A stretch of DNA of 64,000 bases from Algibacter sp. L3A6 (GTDB taxonomy: Bacteria; Bacteroidota; Bacteroidia; Flavobacteriales; Flavobacteriaceae), in the NCBI RefSeq assembly GCF_009796825.1, contig NZ_CP047030.1, forward strand, positions 868,001-932,000, read 5' to 3'. This document shows, in pieces, positions 1-7,710 of the stretch. Within the stretch, counting starts at the first letter, position 1, and the number at the start of each line of letters is the position of its first letter. A program made the position numbers and the translations under genes. Under the pieces are notes generated by a model. That model did not search any database. It saw nothing but the letters and a program-made list of their open reading frames with translations, and was not told the DNA's origin.

Positions 1-446
1 AACCAATACGTGATTTTTATTTTGTATCGACCATTTCTTTTAAAAATATGATACGTGGTTTCCAGCGGTCTCACAATTTCTAAACCTTCTACTTTGGTCT
101 CTTCTTCAACTTCACGAATTGCCGTTTCCTCAATGGTTTCGTTGCCTTCCGCCTTTCCTTTAGGTAAATCCCATTTATCATTTCTAAAAATAAACAGCAC
201 TTTTCCTTCATCATTATACACCTTTCCACCACCAGCAATTACATTGGGTAACTTCTTTAAAAACTTAGAAAGCAGCTTACTTTCATTTTTATGTGTAAGC
301 CTTACTTCTTGTAAATTGGTTCTGTTCAACTTCCGTATGGCGCGATACAAACCTACTCGTTTTAGTTTATAAGTTTTGTAACCTTCGCCCTTCTCGGTGT
401 TGGTTGTTAAAGTTATTGGTTTATTGTTTACAAAAATCTTGTGCAT
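1..446 (-). CDS. Nudix hydrolase, partial (C-terminus beyond left edge)
   Basis: Reading leftwards from an ATG at 446, an open frame runs off the window edge after about 148 codons, so the C-terminus is missing. It contains a Nudix box near residues 100-122 (GKAEGNE, then seven residues, then REVEEET). This fits GX5EX7REUXEEXGU except that the last Gly is displaced. The Glu residues of the REVEEE segment would bind Mg2+ for hydrolysis of a nucleoside-diphosphate-linked substrate. The N-terminal 70 residues are a basic extension often found in this family. The gene is divergent from pyrE and shares a 129-bp intergenic region with it, suggesting a link to nucleotide metabolism. The substrate cannot be predicted. 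Confidence 0.85.
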   Translation of the reverse strand, partial: MHKIFVNNKPITLTTNTEKGEGYKTYKLKRVGLYRAIRKLNRTNLQEVRLTHKNESKLLSKFLKKLPNVIAGGGKVYNDEGKVLFIFRNDKWDLPKGKAEGNETIEETAIREVEEETKVEGLEIVRPLETTYHIFKRNGRYKIKITYW

Positions 447-575
447 GGTTAGATTTGATTTAATGATATGGTAAAAATATCATTTTTACTCACAATCTGC
501 TTATTGTTGAAAAAAAATATTTTTATTCCATTTACAACTTCAGAATAAAAGCAAATTTATACGTAATTTTACGGC

Positions 576-1220
576 ATGATATTCAACAAAGACACCGCTA
601 AAAAAACTGCCGAAGTTTTATTGCAAGTTCATGCAATAAAATTAAGTCCAAAAGAACCTTTTACTTGGGCTTCTGGCTGGAAATCACCAATTTATTGCGA
701 CAATCGTATTATTTTATCGTATCCAGCGATACGTAATTACGTGCGCGAAACCATGGCTAAACATATTGAAAACCAATACGGAAAACCAGATGCTATTGCA
801 GGAGTAGCTACAGGAGCGATTGGTATAGGTATGCTAGTTGCCGAATACTTAGGGCTTCCGTTTATTTATGTTAGACCAGATGCAAAAGGGCACGGCCGTA
901 AAAACCAAATTGAAGGTTTTATTGAAGGCGGACAAAGTGTTGTTGTGGTCGAAGATTTAATAAGCACAGGAAAAAGCAGTTTAAACGCTGTAAAAGCTTT
1001 AAAAGAAGCTAAAGTAAATGTAAAAGGCATGGTTGCTATTTTTACTTACGGATTTGATGTCGCTACAAAAAACTTTGCAGAAGAAGGCGTTACATTAAAT
1101 ACATTAAGTAATTACGAGAATTTACTTGAGCAAGCGCTAGACACTAATTACATTTCTGAAAAGGAATTAAAAACCTTATCGGAATGGAATTCCAATCCTA
1201 GTGAATGGAACGCTATTTGA
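576..1220 (+). CDS. pyrE: Orotate phosphoribosyltransferase
   Basis: This 214-residue cytosolic enzyme joins orotate and PRPP to make OMP, the fifth step of UMP synthesis. The PRPP-binding motif VVVVEDLISTGKSS is present around residues 122-135. The flexible-loop segment with RPDAKGHGRKNQIEG is present just before it, and the substrate-binding FTWASGWKSPIYCDNR lies near the N-terminus. Length is normal for the family. It is followed after 78 bp by an SRPBCC-fold gene on the same strand, a pairing I recall as common in Flavobacteriaceae. No PyrR-type attenuator is visible upstream; only a short AT-rich region shared with the divergent Nudix gene. Confidence 0.97.
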   Translation: MIFNKDTAKKTAEVLLQVHAIKLSPKEPFTWASGWKSPIYCDNRIILSYPAIRNYVRETMAKHIENQYGKPDAIAGVATGAIGIGMLVAEYLGLPFIYVRPDAKGHGRKNQIEGFIEGGQSVVVVEDLISTGKSSLNAVKALKEAKVNVKGMVAIFTYGFDVATKNFAEEGVTLNTLSNYENLLEQALDTNYISEKELKTLSEWNSNPSEWNAI

Positions 1221-1298
1221 TATAAAATACGTGTACTGTAAAATATGATAGCTTTTTAGAAGCTATTTTATAGTCTAACGAAAAAAAAACATAATACA

Positions 1299-1694
1299 AT
1301 GAATTTAGAATCCCCAAAAGTTAACGTTACTAAATCGCCTCAAGAAGTTTTCAACTTTTTAGAAGATATAAAAAACTTTAAATCTTTAATGCCTGAAAAC
1401 ATTAGCAAGTTCGAAGTTTTGGACGACGACAAATTTCTTTTTGCTTTAAAAGGCATGCCAGAAATTGTTTTAAAAAAGAAAGAGGTTATCCCTCCAAATA
1501 AAATTGTTTTAGGTGCCGCAGGCGGAAAACTCGATTTTTCTTTAATTGGAAATATTGTTGAAACTGCAGATGGTAACAGCGAAGTACAATTAGAATTTGC
1601 TGGTGATTTTAACCCAATGATGGCCATGATGATTAAAGGCCCAATCACAAAATTTATTGAAACTCTTGCTACAAATATGCCAAAAGCTATTTAA
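1299..1694 (+). CDS. SRPBCC-family (START-like) protein
   Basis: This 131-residue protein begins with MNLESPKVNVTKSPQEVFNF. That pattern, a beta strand followed by a helix containing 'S.eevF.fL.d..n...lmP', is typical of polyketide cyclase/START-like hydrophobic-ligand-binding domains. It has no signal peptide and no membrane segment, and the specific ligand is unknown. It lies 78 bp downstream of pyrE on the same strand and may be co-transcribed. Its 3' end overlaps the convergent birA gene by 4 bp, so the two stop codons interlock. The family call rests on sequence pattern and neighbourhood. Confidence 0.75.
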   Translation: MNLESPKVNVTKSPQEVFNFLEDIKNFKSLMPENISKFEVLDDDKFLFALKGMPEIVLKKKEVIPPNKIVLGAAGGKLDFSLIGNIVETADGNSEVQLEFAGDFNPMMAMMIKGPITKFIETLATNMPKAI

Positions 1695-2422
1695 TACAAC
1701 AGTGAAATTTCTTTTAAATCAAAGGTTTTTATAATTTCATCTTCTAGCAATACCACTAATTTGCCTTCAGGAGAAGTTCCTTTTATAAAACCAGAAAACA
1801 TAGAACCTTCAGCATCTTTAAATGTTGAAGGTTTATTTTTTCGAAACAAATTGGCTTCATATTCTTTTTTCAGGACTTTGAAGTCTCCTGTTTCTAAAAT
1901 TCCGAAGTAATATTCTAAATTTAAAACTAGAGCAACCAACACTTCATCCAAAACAAAAACTCTACCCGATATTGATTTTAACGACGATGCTTTTGTTAAA
2001 TTCTCGAATTCTGTTTGGTTTACATTTAACCCAATCCCTATAATGGAGGCTTTTAACTGACTTTGTTTTATGACATTTTCTATTAAAACTCCACAAATCT
2101 TTTTATTTTCTGACAAAATGTCGTTCGGCCATTTCACACTTAATTTAGGAATACCAAGCTCCTTTAAGGTTTTAATAATAGCCAAAGCAGTAACCACACT
2201 TATATAAAAAGCCTGATCGGTTTCTAAACCAGAAACGTCTTTAAACACACTAAACGTAAGGTTTTTTGCTGTTTTCGATTCCCAAATTGTTCCCATTTGC
2301 CCACGACCTTTGGTTTGGTTTTTGGTTGAAACAACAGTAAAATCTTCCACATTACCCTTGCTAATAAGCTCGCGTAAATAGCTATTTGTGGAATTGATGG
2401 CATCAAGTTTGATTATTCGCAT
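1691..2422 (-). CDS. birA: Biotin--[acetyl-CoA-carboxylase] ligase (monofunctional)
   Basis: This 243-residue enzyme makes biotinyl-AMP and transfers biotin to the lysine of biotin carboxyl carrier domains. It has the biotin/ATP loop TKGRGQMGTIWES (about residues 37-49), KWPNDIL, and KICGVLIEN. There is no N-terminal winged-helix domain, so unlike E. coli BirA it should be a ligase without repressor function. Its likely client in this window is the carrier protein encoded at 44.7-45.2 kb, which carries the EAMKMEN biotinylation site. It is divergent from rsfS and convergent with the SRPBCC gene. Confidence 0.95.
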   Translation of the reverse strand: MRIIKLDAINSTNSYLRELISKGNVEDFTVVSTKNQTKGRGQMGTIWESKTAKNLTFSVFKDVSGLETDQAFYISVVTALAIIKTLKELGIPKLSVKWPNDILSENKKICGVLIENVIKQSQLKASIIGIGLNVNQTEFENLTKASSLKSISGRVFVLDEVLVALVLNLEYYFGILETGDFKVLKKEYEANLFRKNKPSTFKDAEGSMFSGFIKGTSPEGKLVVLLEDEIIKTFDLKEISLLY

Positions 2423-2488
2423 ACAGAAGTTATTGCACTAGTATAAAATCTTATGATTATTTTAAACCATAAAGAACTAAAAAAATAA

Positions 2489-2496
2489 TAACTTTG
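2489..2496 (+). promoter_or_regulatory. Bacteroidota -7 box (TAACTTTG) for rsfS-ftsH
   Basis: TAACTTTG matches the TAnnTTTG -7 element of Bacteroidota primary-sigma promoters exactly. It lies 19 bp before the rsfS ATG. No good -33 TTG is visible at the expected 17-23 bp spacing, so this rests on the -7 element alone. Confidence 0.55.
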
Positions 2497-2515
2497 CACA
2501 AATTAAATAAAATTA

Positions 2516-2887
2516 ATGGCGAAACAAAATATAAACTCAGACCAATTAATATCTGTAATACTAAGTGGAATTGAAGACGTTAAAGGAAAAGAAATAAATA
2601 TACTAGATTTACGAGAGATTGAAAATACGGTTTGTGACTACTTTATAGTTTGCGAAGGGACTTCCAATACACAAGTAAGCGCTATAGTAAATTCTGTTCA
2701 GAAAAAAGTAAGCAAAGAACTTAAAGATCATCCATGGCACACCGAAGGCTTAGACAATGCCGAGTGGGTCTTAATGGATTATGTTAATGTTGTAGTACAT
2801 GTTTTTCAAAAACAAATTAGAGAGTACTATGATATTGAAAGTCTTTGGGGCGATGCAAAAATTACAGCTATAGAAACGAGTTACTAA
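2516..2887 (+). CDS. rsfS: Ribosomal silencing factor RsfS
   Basis: This 123-residue protein binds uL14 on the 50S subunit and blocks joining with 30S during starvation. The family core is clear: 'DLREIENTVCDYFIVCEGTS', then 'HPWHTEGLDNAEWVLMDYVN', then 'VVHVFQKQIREYYDIESLWG' near the C-terminus. It is the first gene of a same-strand run with ftsH, whose ATG lies 8 bp after the rsfS stop. The same gene order, rsfS-ftsH, is one I recall from other Flavobacteriaceae. Confidence 0.96.
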   Translation: MAKQNINSDQLISVILSGIEDVKGKEINILDLREIENTVCDYFIVCEGTSNTQVSAIVNSVQKKVSKELKDHPWHTEGLDNAEWVLMDYVNVVVHVFQKQIREYYDIESLWGDAKITAIETSY

Positions 2888-2895
2888 AAAGAGAC

Positions 2896-4845
2896 ATGGC
2901 AAAAGACAAGAAAAACGCAAAGGAAAATAAGCCTAAATTCAGTCCGTATTGGATTTACGGAATTATAATCGCTCTATTTTTAGGGTTTCAACTATTTAGT
3001 GGAGCCAGCTACCAAGAAGGCAATATTACTACGCCATCCGATTTTTTTAAATACTTAAAAGATGGTGATGTAGCACGTGTTGATATTATAAAAAACACGC
3101 GTGTTGCTAAAGTTTACTTAACAAAAGACGCTCAAGAAAAAGAGATTCATAAAAACTCTAAACCAGAAACATTTATTCCTTCGGCAACAAAATTGCCTAA
3201 TTATAAATTTGAATTTGGAGATTTACAGAATTTTGAAAACGAATTAAATACAACTACCGAAAACTTAGCTACAAAGCCTGTTGTAAAGTTTGATACCGAA
3301 ACCAACGATTGGAGTAATTTATTAATGGGTATTTTACCTTTTATTTTACTAATTGGAGTTTGGGTATTTATTATGCGTAGAATGTCTGGTGGTGCCGGTG
3401 GCGGAGCAGGCGGACAAATTTTCAACATAGGAAAATCTAAAGCAAAACTTTTTGACGAGAACACAGAAGTTAAAACAACTTTTAAAGATGTTGCTGGTTT
3501 AGAAGGTGCTAAAGAAGAGGTACAAGAAATTGTAGACTTCCTTAAATTTCCTGAAAAATATACAACCTTAGGTGGTAAAATACCAAAAGGCGCTTTATTA
3601 GTTGGCCCTCCAGGAACAGGTAAAACATTATTAGCAAAAGCCGTTGCAGGTGAAGCTAAAGTGCCATTTTTCTCATTATCAGGTTCTGATTTTGTTGAAA
3701 TGTTTGTTGGTGTAGGTGCATCTCGTGTTAGAGATTTATTTAAACAAGCAAAAGAAAAATCGCCTTCTATTATTTTTATAGATGAAATTGATGCCATTGG
3801 TCGTGCCAGAGGTAAAAATGCCATGTCTGGAAGTAATGATGAACGTGAAAACACATTAAACCAATTACTAACGGAAATGGATGGTTTTGGTACCAACACA
3901 AACGTTATTGTAATTGCTGCAACCAACAGAGCCGATATTTTAGATAAAGCTTTAATGCGTGCAGGTCGTTTTGATAGACAAATTTTTGTTGATCTACCTA
4001 ACTTAAACGAACGTAAAGCTATTTTTGAAGTTCACCTTAGGCCTCTTAAAAAAGCTCCAGGTTTAGATATAGAATTCTTATCGAAGCAAACTCCAGGTTT
4101 CTCTGGTGCAGATATTGCTAATTTATGTAATGAAGCTGCTTTAATTGCCGCAAGAACAAATAAAAAAGCTGTTGAAAAACAAGATTTCTTAGACGCTGTA
4201 GATAGAATTATTGGTGGTTTAGAACGTAGAAGCAACTTGTTCTCTGTTGAAGAAAAACGCACCATTGCTTATCACGAAGCAGGACATGCTGTTGTAAGTT
4301 GGTTCTTAGAGCATGCCGACCCGTTGGTAAAAGTAACTATTGTACCTCGTGGTAGATCTTTAGGTGCTGCATGGTACTTACCACAAGAAGCATACATTAC
4401 CAGAACAAATAAATTTCTTGATGAAATTTGTGTTACAATGGGTGGACGAGCTGCTGAAAAAATTATTTTTAACGAAATTTCTACTGGTGCTTTAGGCGAT
4501 TTAGAAAGCGTTACTAAAAAAGCAAAAGCTATGGTAATGATTTATGGCCTTAACGAAAAGGTTGGAAATATTACATATTATGATCCTGCTGGAGAGAGTG
4601 GCTTTGTAAAACCATACTCTGAAAAAACAGCTGAACTTATTGATAATGAGATCAAAGACATTATTGAAGTTCAATATCAAAGAGCGGTCGAATTATTATC
4701 TTCAAAGAAAGATTTATTAGACAAATTAGCTCAGAGATTAATTGAAAGAGAAGTAATATTCAAAGACGATTTAGAAGAGCTTTTAGGAATCTCTCCTTTT
4801 AAAAAGAGTCCAGCTATAATTGATAAAACTGAAGAAAAAGAGTAA
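2896..4845 (+). CDS. ftsH: ATP-dependent zinc metalloprotease FtsH
   Basis: This is a 649-residue inner-membrane AAA+ protease that degrades misfolded membrane proteins and short-lived regulators. It has an N-terminal membrane segment (YWIYGIIIALFLGFQLF), a periplasmic region, and a second membrane segment before a Gly-rich linker. The Walker A motif is GPPGTGKT, the Walker B is IIFIDEIDAIG, and the arginine-finger region NRADILDKALMRAGRFDRQ follows. The zinc site is HEAGH at residues 460-464. The frame also stays open 17 codons upstream, to an ATG inside rsfS at 2845. The ATG at 2896 was chosen because it gives the usual MAKDKK-type N-terminus and an 8-bp spacing from rsfS. Confidence 0.97.
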   Translation: MAKDKKNAKENKPKFSPYWIYGIIIALFLGFQLFSGASYQEGNITTPSDFFKYLKDGDVARVDIIKNTRVAKVYLTKDAQEKEIHKNSKPETFIPSATKLPNYKFEFGDLQNFENELNTTTENLATKPVVKFDTETNDWSNLLMGILPFILLIGVWVFIMRRMSGGAGGGAGGQIFNIGKSKAKLFDENTEVKTTFKDVAGLEGAKEEVQEIVDFLKFPEKYTTLGGKIPKGALLVGPPGTGKTLLAKAVAGEAKVPFFSLSGSDFVEMFVGVGASRVRDLFKQAKEKSPSIIFIDEIDAIGRARGKNAMSGSNDERENTLNQLLTEMDGFGTNTNVIVIAATNRADILDKALMRAGRFDRQIFVDLPNLNERKAIFEVHLRPLKKAPGLDIEFLSKQTPGFSGADIANLCNEAALIAARTNKKAVEKQDFLDAVDRIIGGLERRSNLFSVEEKRTIAYHEAGHAVVSWFLEHADPLVKVTIVPRGRSLGAAWYLPQEAYITRTNKFLDEICVTMGGRAAEKIIFNEISTGALGDLESVTKKAKAMVMIYGLNEKVGNITYYDPAGESGFVKPYSEKTAELIDNEIKDIIEVQYQRAVELLSSKKDLLDKLAQRLIEREVIFKDDLEELLGISPFKKSPAIIDKTEEKE

Positions 4846-4884
4846 CTAAGAATAACAGAATTAAAATTTTGTTAAGCTTTTTGT

Positions 4885-4924
4885 AAAAATCTTAAATTAA
4901 TCGTACGGTTAATTTAAGATTTTT
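4885..4924 (+). terminator. Long perfect hairpin after ftsH
   Basis: A 16-bp perfect inverted repeat (left arm 4885-4900, right arm 4909-4924) with an 8-nt loop ends in a T-run. It lies 39 bp after the ftsH stop. The T-run merges with the -7 box of the next gene, so termination of ftsH and initiation at the LUD gene are physically adjacent. Confidence 0.8.
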
Positions 4925-4932
4925 TATATTTG
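4925..4932 (+). promoter_or_regulatory. -7 box (TATATTTG) for LUD-domain gene
   Basis: TATATTTG matches TAnnTTTG and lies 40 bp upstream of the ATG at 4973. It abuts the right arm of the ftsH terminator hairpin, so the hairpin itself sits where the -33 region would be. Confidence 0.5.
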
Positions 4933-4972
4933 AGGAATCTCTCAAAAAAAACAGTTAATTGCACCCAGCTAA

Positions 4973-5581
4973 ATGAGTCTTTTCAGAAAAATTTTTGGTT
5001 TAAAAGCTGACAAATCAGACGATGAACTAAAATCCACAGACCGCGGCAGATATATGCCGGAAGTTAAGCTACCAATAGACGAAAGGTTTACTATAAACTT
5101 TAAAGCTAATGGCGGTAAATTTCTGTATTGTGAAAATTTATCTGAAGTTTTTCAAAACCTTGAAAATATAATACAAGAAAACGCTTGGGACTCAAAAAAT
5201 GTATTGCTTTTAGATGCAAACTTAAAAGATAAGTTTAAAAATTCCGATTTACAGTCGACTCGAGTAATAAGTGACGCCACATATTTTTTAACAACTTGTG
5301 AAAACCTTATTGCTAACGATGGTTCGCTACTTATATCATCTAACCAAATATTTGAGAAAAAACTTAACGAACTACCTTTAAACTTTGTAGTTTTTGGTAC
5401 AACAAGCCAAATGGTAGAAAACATTGGTGAAGGTTTAAGAGGTATTAAATCTAAAAACCGCCAAAAAATACCAACTAACATTACTACAATCAAGCAGTTT
5501 AAAGCGCAAGATGATAAAGATTTTTTAAGTTATGGTAGTAGCGCAAAAAACCTATACCTTTTACTTTTAGAAGATCTATAA
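4973..5581 (+). CDS. LUD-domain (LutC-like) protein
   Basis: This 202-residue cytosolic protein is related to the LUD domain of LutB/LutC, the L-lactate utilization proteins. Seen in sequence: no iron-sulfur cysteine clusters, an N-terminal MSLFRKIFGLK helix, and a Rossmann-like C-terminal half with 'DGSLLISSNQ' and 'LNFVVFGTTSQMVENIGEGL'. Stand-alone copies beside cdsA/psd are, as I recall, frequent in Flavobacteriaceae, and their function there is not established. An adjacent lutA/lutB pair is absent, so a lactate role should not be assumed. Confidence 0.75.
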   Translation: MSLFRKIFGLKADKSDDELKSTDRGRYMPEVKLPIDERFTINFKANGGKFLYCENLSEVFQNLENIIQENAWDSKNVLLLDANLKDKFKNSDLQSTRVISDATYFLTTCENLIANDGSLLISSNQIFEKKLNELPLNFVVFGTTSQMVENIGEGLRGIKSKNRQKIPTNITTIKQFKAQDDKDFLSYGSSAKNLYLLLLEDL

Positions 5582-5674
5582 GCTTAATTGTTTATGATCA
5601 AAATCTTAATTGCACAAAAGAGAACTGTTATGTATATTACATGTGTCTTTATAAAAAACCATAATTAAAAGCAC

Positions 5675-6496
5675 ATGAAAGAAACCATTACCCGATCACT
5701 CTCAGGTCTGCTTTACGTTGTATTACTTATTACATGCTTATGGTTTGAGCAATCTATAACGGTACTTTTATTTGTTTTCGGCTTAATTAGCATGAATGAA
5801 TTCTTGAAATTGATTCAGTTTAAAAGCAAAATTCCTTATTTCATATTCATTTTAATTTACGGCTTAATAGCTTATGTAAAACATTTTAAAGTTGAACATA
5901 TAGCGGCTAATGAATTTATTAGAATATTTATTGTACTTACTATTTTTGTTCTACTATTTTTAATTAGAGATTTATTTTCAAGAAAAACAATTCCGCTTTT
6001 TAGTTCTAAGCGTTATTTACTTACCACATTCTACATTACAAGTGGTTTTTCATTCTTATTTCTAATTGCCCATTACTTTAAAATCTACAATCCAAATATT
6101 TTATTAGGCTCTTTAATTCTAGTTTGGGTAAACGATACCTTTGCTTATTTAGTTGGTAAAAACTTTGGAAAACAGAAGCTTTTTGAAAAAATTTCACCTA
6201 AAAAAACCGTAGAAGGCTTTTTAGGCGGTCTATTTTTTGCGTGTATAGCAAGTTTTTTTATCGCTAGTTGTACAAATACATTAAACTCTACATACTGGCT
6301 TATTTTAAGCATAATAGTAAGCGTAACAGGCACTTTAGGCGATTTAATAGAATCTAAATTTAAGCGCCAAGCCCAAGTAAAAGACAGCGGAACTATAATG
6401 CCTGGCCATGGAGGTCTATTAGATCGATTAGATAGTATTATATTTGCAGCACCATTTATATATTTGTTTTTAAGAATTTTGCACTATGTTTCATAA
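5675..6496 (+). CDS. cdsA: Phosphatidate cytidylyltransferase
   Basis: This 273-residue integral membrane enzyme makes CDP-diacylglycerol from phosphatidate and CTP, the branch point of bacterial phospholipid synthesis. The C-terminal signature is intact: ESKFKRQ, then KDSGTIMPGHGGLLDRLDS, carrying the Lys-Asp, His-Gly-Gly and Asp-Arg residues of the family. About seven to eight hydrophobic segments are visible. It overlaps psd by 11 bp, so the two are surely translated from one message, consistent with consecutive use in phosphatidylethanolamine synthesis. Phosphatidylserine synthase (pssA) is not in the window. Confidence 0.96.
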   Translation: MKETITRSLSGLLYVVLLITCLWFEQSITVLLFVFGLISMNEFLKLIQFKSKIPYFIFILIYGLIAYVKHFKVEHIAANEFIRIFIVLTIFVLLFLIRDLFSRKTIPLFSSKRYLLTTFYITSGFSFLFLIAHYFKIYNPNILLGSLILVWVNDTFAYLVGKNFGKQKLFEKISPKKTVEGFLGGLFFACIASFFIASCTNTLNSTYWLILSIIVSVTGTLGDLIESKFKRQAQVKDSGTIMPGHGGLLDRLDSIIFAAPFIYLFLRILHYVS

Positions 6497-7142
6497 AGAA
6501 GGAAATAAAATTATAGTTATCACGCTTGTTTTAGTCGTGGCCATGTTTTTATTAATTGATAGTTTTATAAACATATCATGGCTTAGAATTTTGCTAATGC
6601 TAACTGTATTGGCTTTTCTAATTATAATTCTACAATTTTTTAGAAACCCAAAACGCTTAACAGCTGCAAACAATAAAACTGTAGTATCTCCTGTAGATGG
6701 TAAAGTTGTAGTTATTGAAGAAGTTTTTGAAAAAGAATTCTTTAAAGAAAAACGTTTACAAGTTAGTGTGTTTATGTCTCCAATAAATGTGCATGTTACG
6801 CGTTATCCTATTGCTGGAAACGTTATTTTCAGTAAATATCATCCTGGTAAATTTTTAGTAGCATGGCACCCTAAAGCTAGTGAAGAAAACGAACGTACAA
6901 CAGTCGTTGTTGAAAACGAAACTTACGGTAAAGTACTATACAGACAAATTGCTGGAGCATTAGCAAAACGTATTGTGAACTACGCAAAAGTAGACGATAT
7001 AGCAACGCAAGGTGCTGACTCTGGTTTTATTAAATTTGGTTCAAGAGTTGATTTATTCTTACCTTTAGACACGAAAATCAAAGTAGAACTTAATCAAAAA
7101 GTTCGCGGGGGCGAAAGTATTATTGCAGAGGTTAATGATTAG
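6486..7142 (+). CDS. psd: Phosphatidylserine decarboxylase family proenzyme
   Basis: This 218-residue membrane-anchored, pyruvoyl-dependent decarboxylase converts phosphatidylserine to phosphatidylethanolamine. It is of the short type with two N-terminal membrane segments. The self-cleavage site is visible as FGS (Gly185-Ser186, in KFGSRVDLFLP); the Ser becomes the pyruvoyl group. VSVFMSPINVHVTRYP around residue 100 is the usual family motif. It overlaps cdsA upstream by 11 bp and the acyl-CoA-binding gene downstream by 8 bp. Confidence 0.95.
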   Translation: MFHKEGNKIIVITLVLVVAMFLLIDSFINISWLRILLMLTVLAFLIIILQFFRNPKRLTAANNKTVVSPVDGKVVVIEEVFEKEFFKEKRLQVSVFMSPINVHVTRYPIAGNVIFSKYHPGKFLVAWHPKASEENERTTVVVENETYGKVLYRQIAGALAKRIVNYAKVDDIATQGADSGFIKFGSRVDLFLPLDTKIKVELNQKVRGGESIIAEVND

Positions 7143-7401
7143 TAAAGAATTAGAAATACAGTTTGAAGATGCCGTAAACCGGGTAAATGCGCATACAGAG
7201 CCATTTCCTGCGGATACGCTTTTAAAGCTATACGCCTACTACAAAAAAGCTACAAACGACTATAGTCGCCCGAAAAGTAAGAAGCCTATTATCAACGCTT
7301 TTAAAACAAATGCTTTATTCCAGGTTAAGAATATTAGCGAAAGTGAAGCTATGGAAACTTATATTGAACTTGTAGATAATTACTTTTTGTATCGCGAGTA
7401 G
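7135..7401 (+). CDS. Acyl-CoA-binding protein (ACBP)
   Basis: This 88-residue four-helix protein carries long-chain acyl-CoA. Family features are FEDAVNRVNA, 'LKLYAYYKKAT' (the KLYALYKQAT-type helix with acyl-CoA-contacting Tyr and Lys), and a C-terminal 'SEAMETYIELVDNYF'. The ATG at 7135 was chosen: it overlaps the psd stop by 8 bp, and the reading frame has only a TTG further upstream. Coupling an ACBP to cdsA and psd places it in phospholipid metabolism. ACBPs are much commoner in eukaryotes than in bacteria, but this gene has host-like base composition. Confidence 0.9.
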   Translation: MISKELEIQFEDAVNRVNAHTEPFPADTLLKLYAYYKKATNDYSRPKSKKPIINAFKTNALFQVKNISESEAMETYIELVDNYFLYRE

Positions 7402-7710
7402 TATTATTAATACTTCGTTTTTCTTCGAAAAACATCCTAATTAAACATTTTAAACTGAAGCAACTTCATTTAGTAATAAATTGAAGAACGCTTCAATAAT
7501 AAACTCATTAGCTAATACAGCTAAAATGGGTTTCTTTTCCTTTTAAAATTCTTAAACAACACTTCTCGAATACATTTTAAGCCTTAACAACTAATATAAG
7601 TTATTACGTTTTCCAAAACAGACCCTTAAACTCTTTATTTTATAAACCAAAAAAGGATATTTTGATTAATTCAAAATATCCTTTTTTTATAATTTATAGT
7701 TTTAGTTCGT
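7402..7710. other. Intergenic region between convergent ACBP gene and valS
   Basis: This 309-bp non-coding stretch between two converging genes has stops in all frames and no open frame of note. Besides the strong terminator at 7649-7688 it has a small hairpin, GTTTTTC-TTC-GAAAAAC (7417-7433), 15 bp after the ACBP stop, which may be a weak terminator. The rest (about 7435-7645) is AT-rich with no structure I can support. Confidence 0.6.
7649..7688. terminator. Bidirectional terminator between ACBP gene and valS
   Basis: Perfect inverted repeat: AAAAAAGGATATTTTGA (7649-7665), a 5-nt loop, then its complement (7671-7687), flanked by A- and T-runs on the two sides. It can stop transcripts from both converging genes. 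Confidence 0.88.

Noticed and set aside
55..372. Open frame of 105 codons on the plus strand
   Set aside because: It lies antisense to the Nudix gene, whose minus-strand frame contains a real Nudix box; the plus-strand product is a Ser/Phe-rich, low-complexity shadow.
2845..2895. Upstream start for ftsH within rsfS
   Set aside because: It would add 17 residues unlike any FtsH N-terminus (MGRCKNYSYR...), which are simply rsfS codons read in another frame.
3201..3926. 241-codon open frame on the minus strand inside ftsH
   Set aside because: It is antisense to the conserved FtsH ATPase domain and has no recognisable motif; codon structure follows ftsH.
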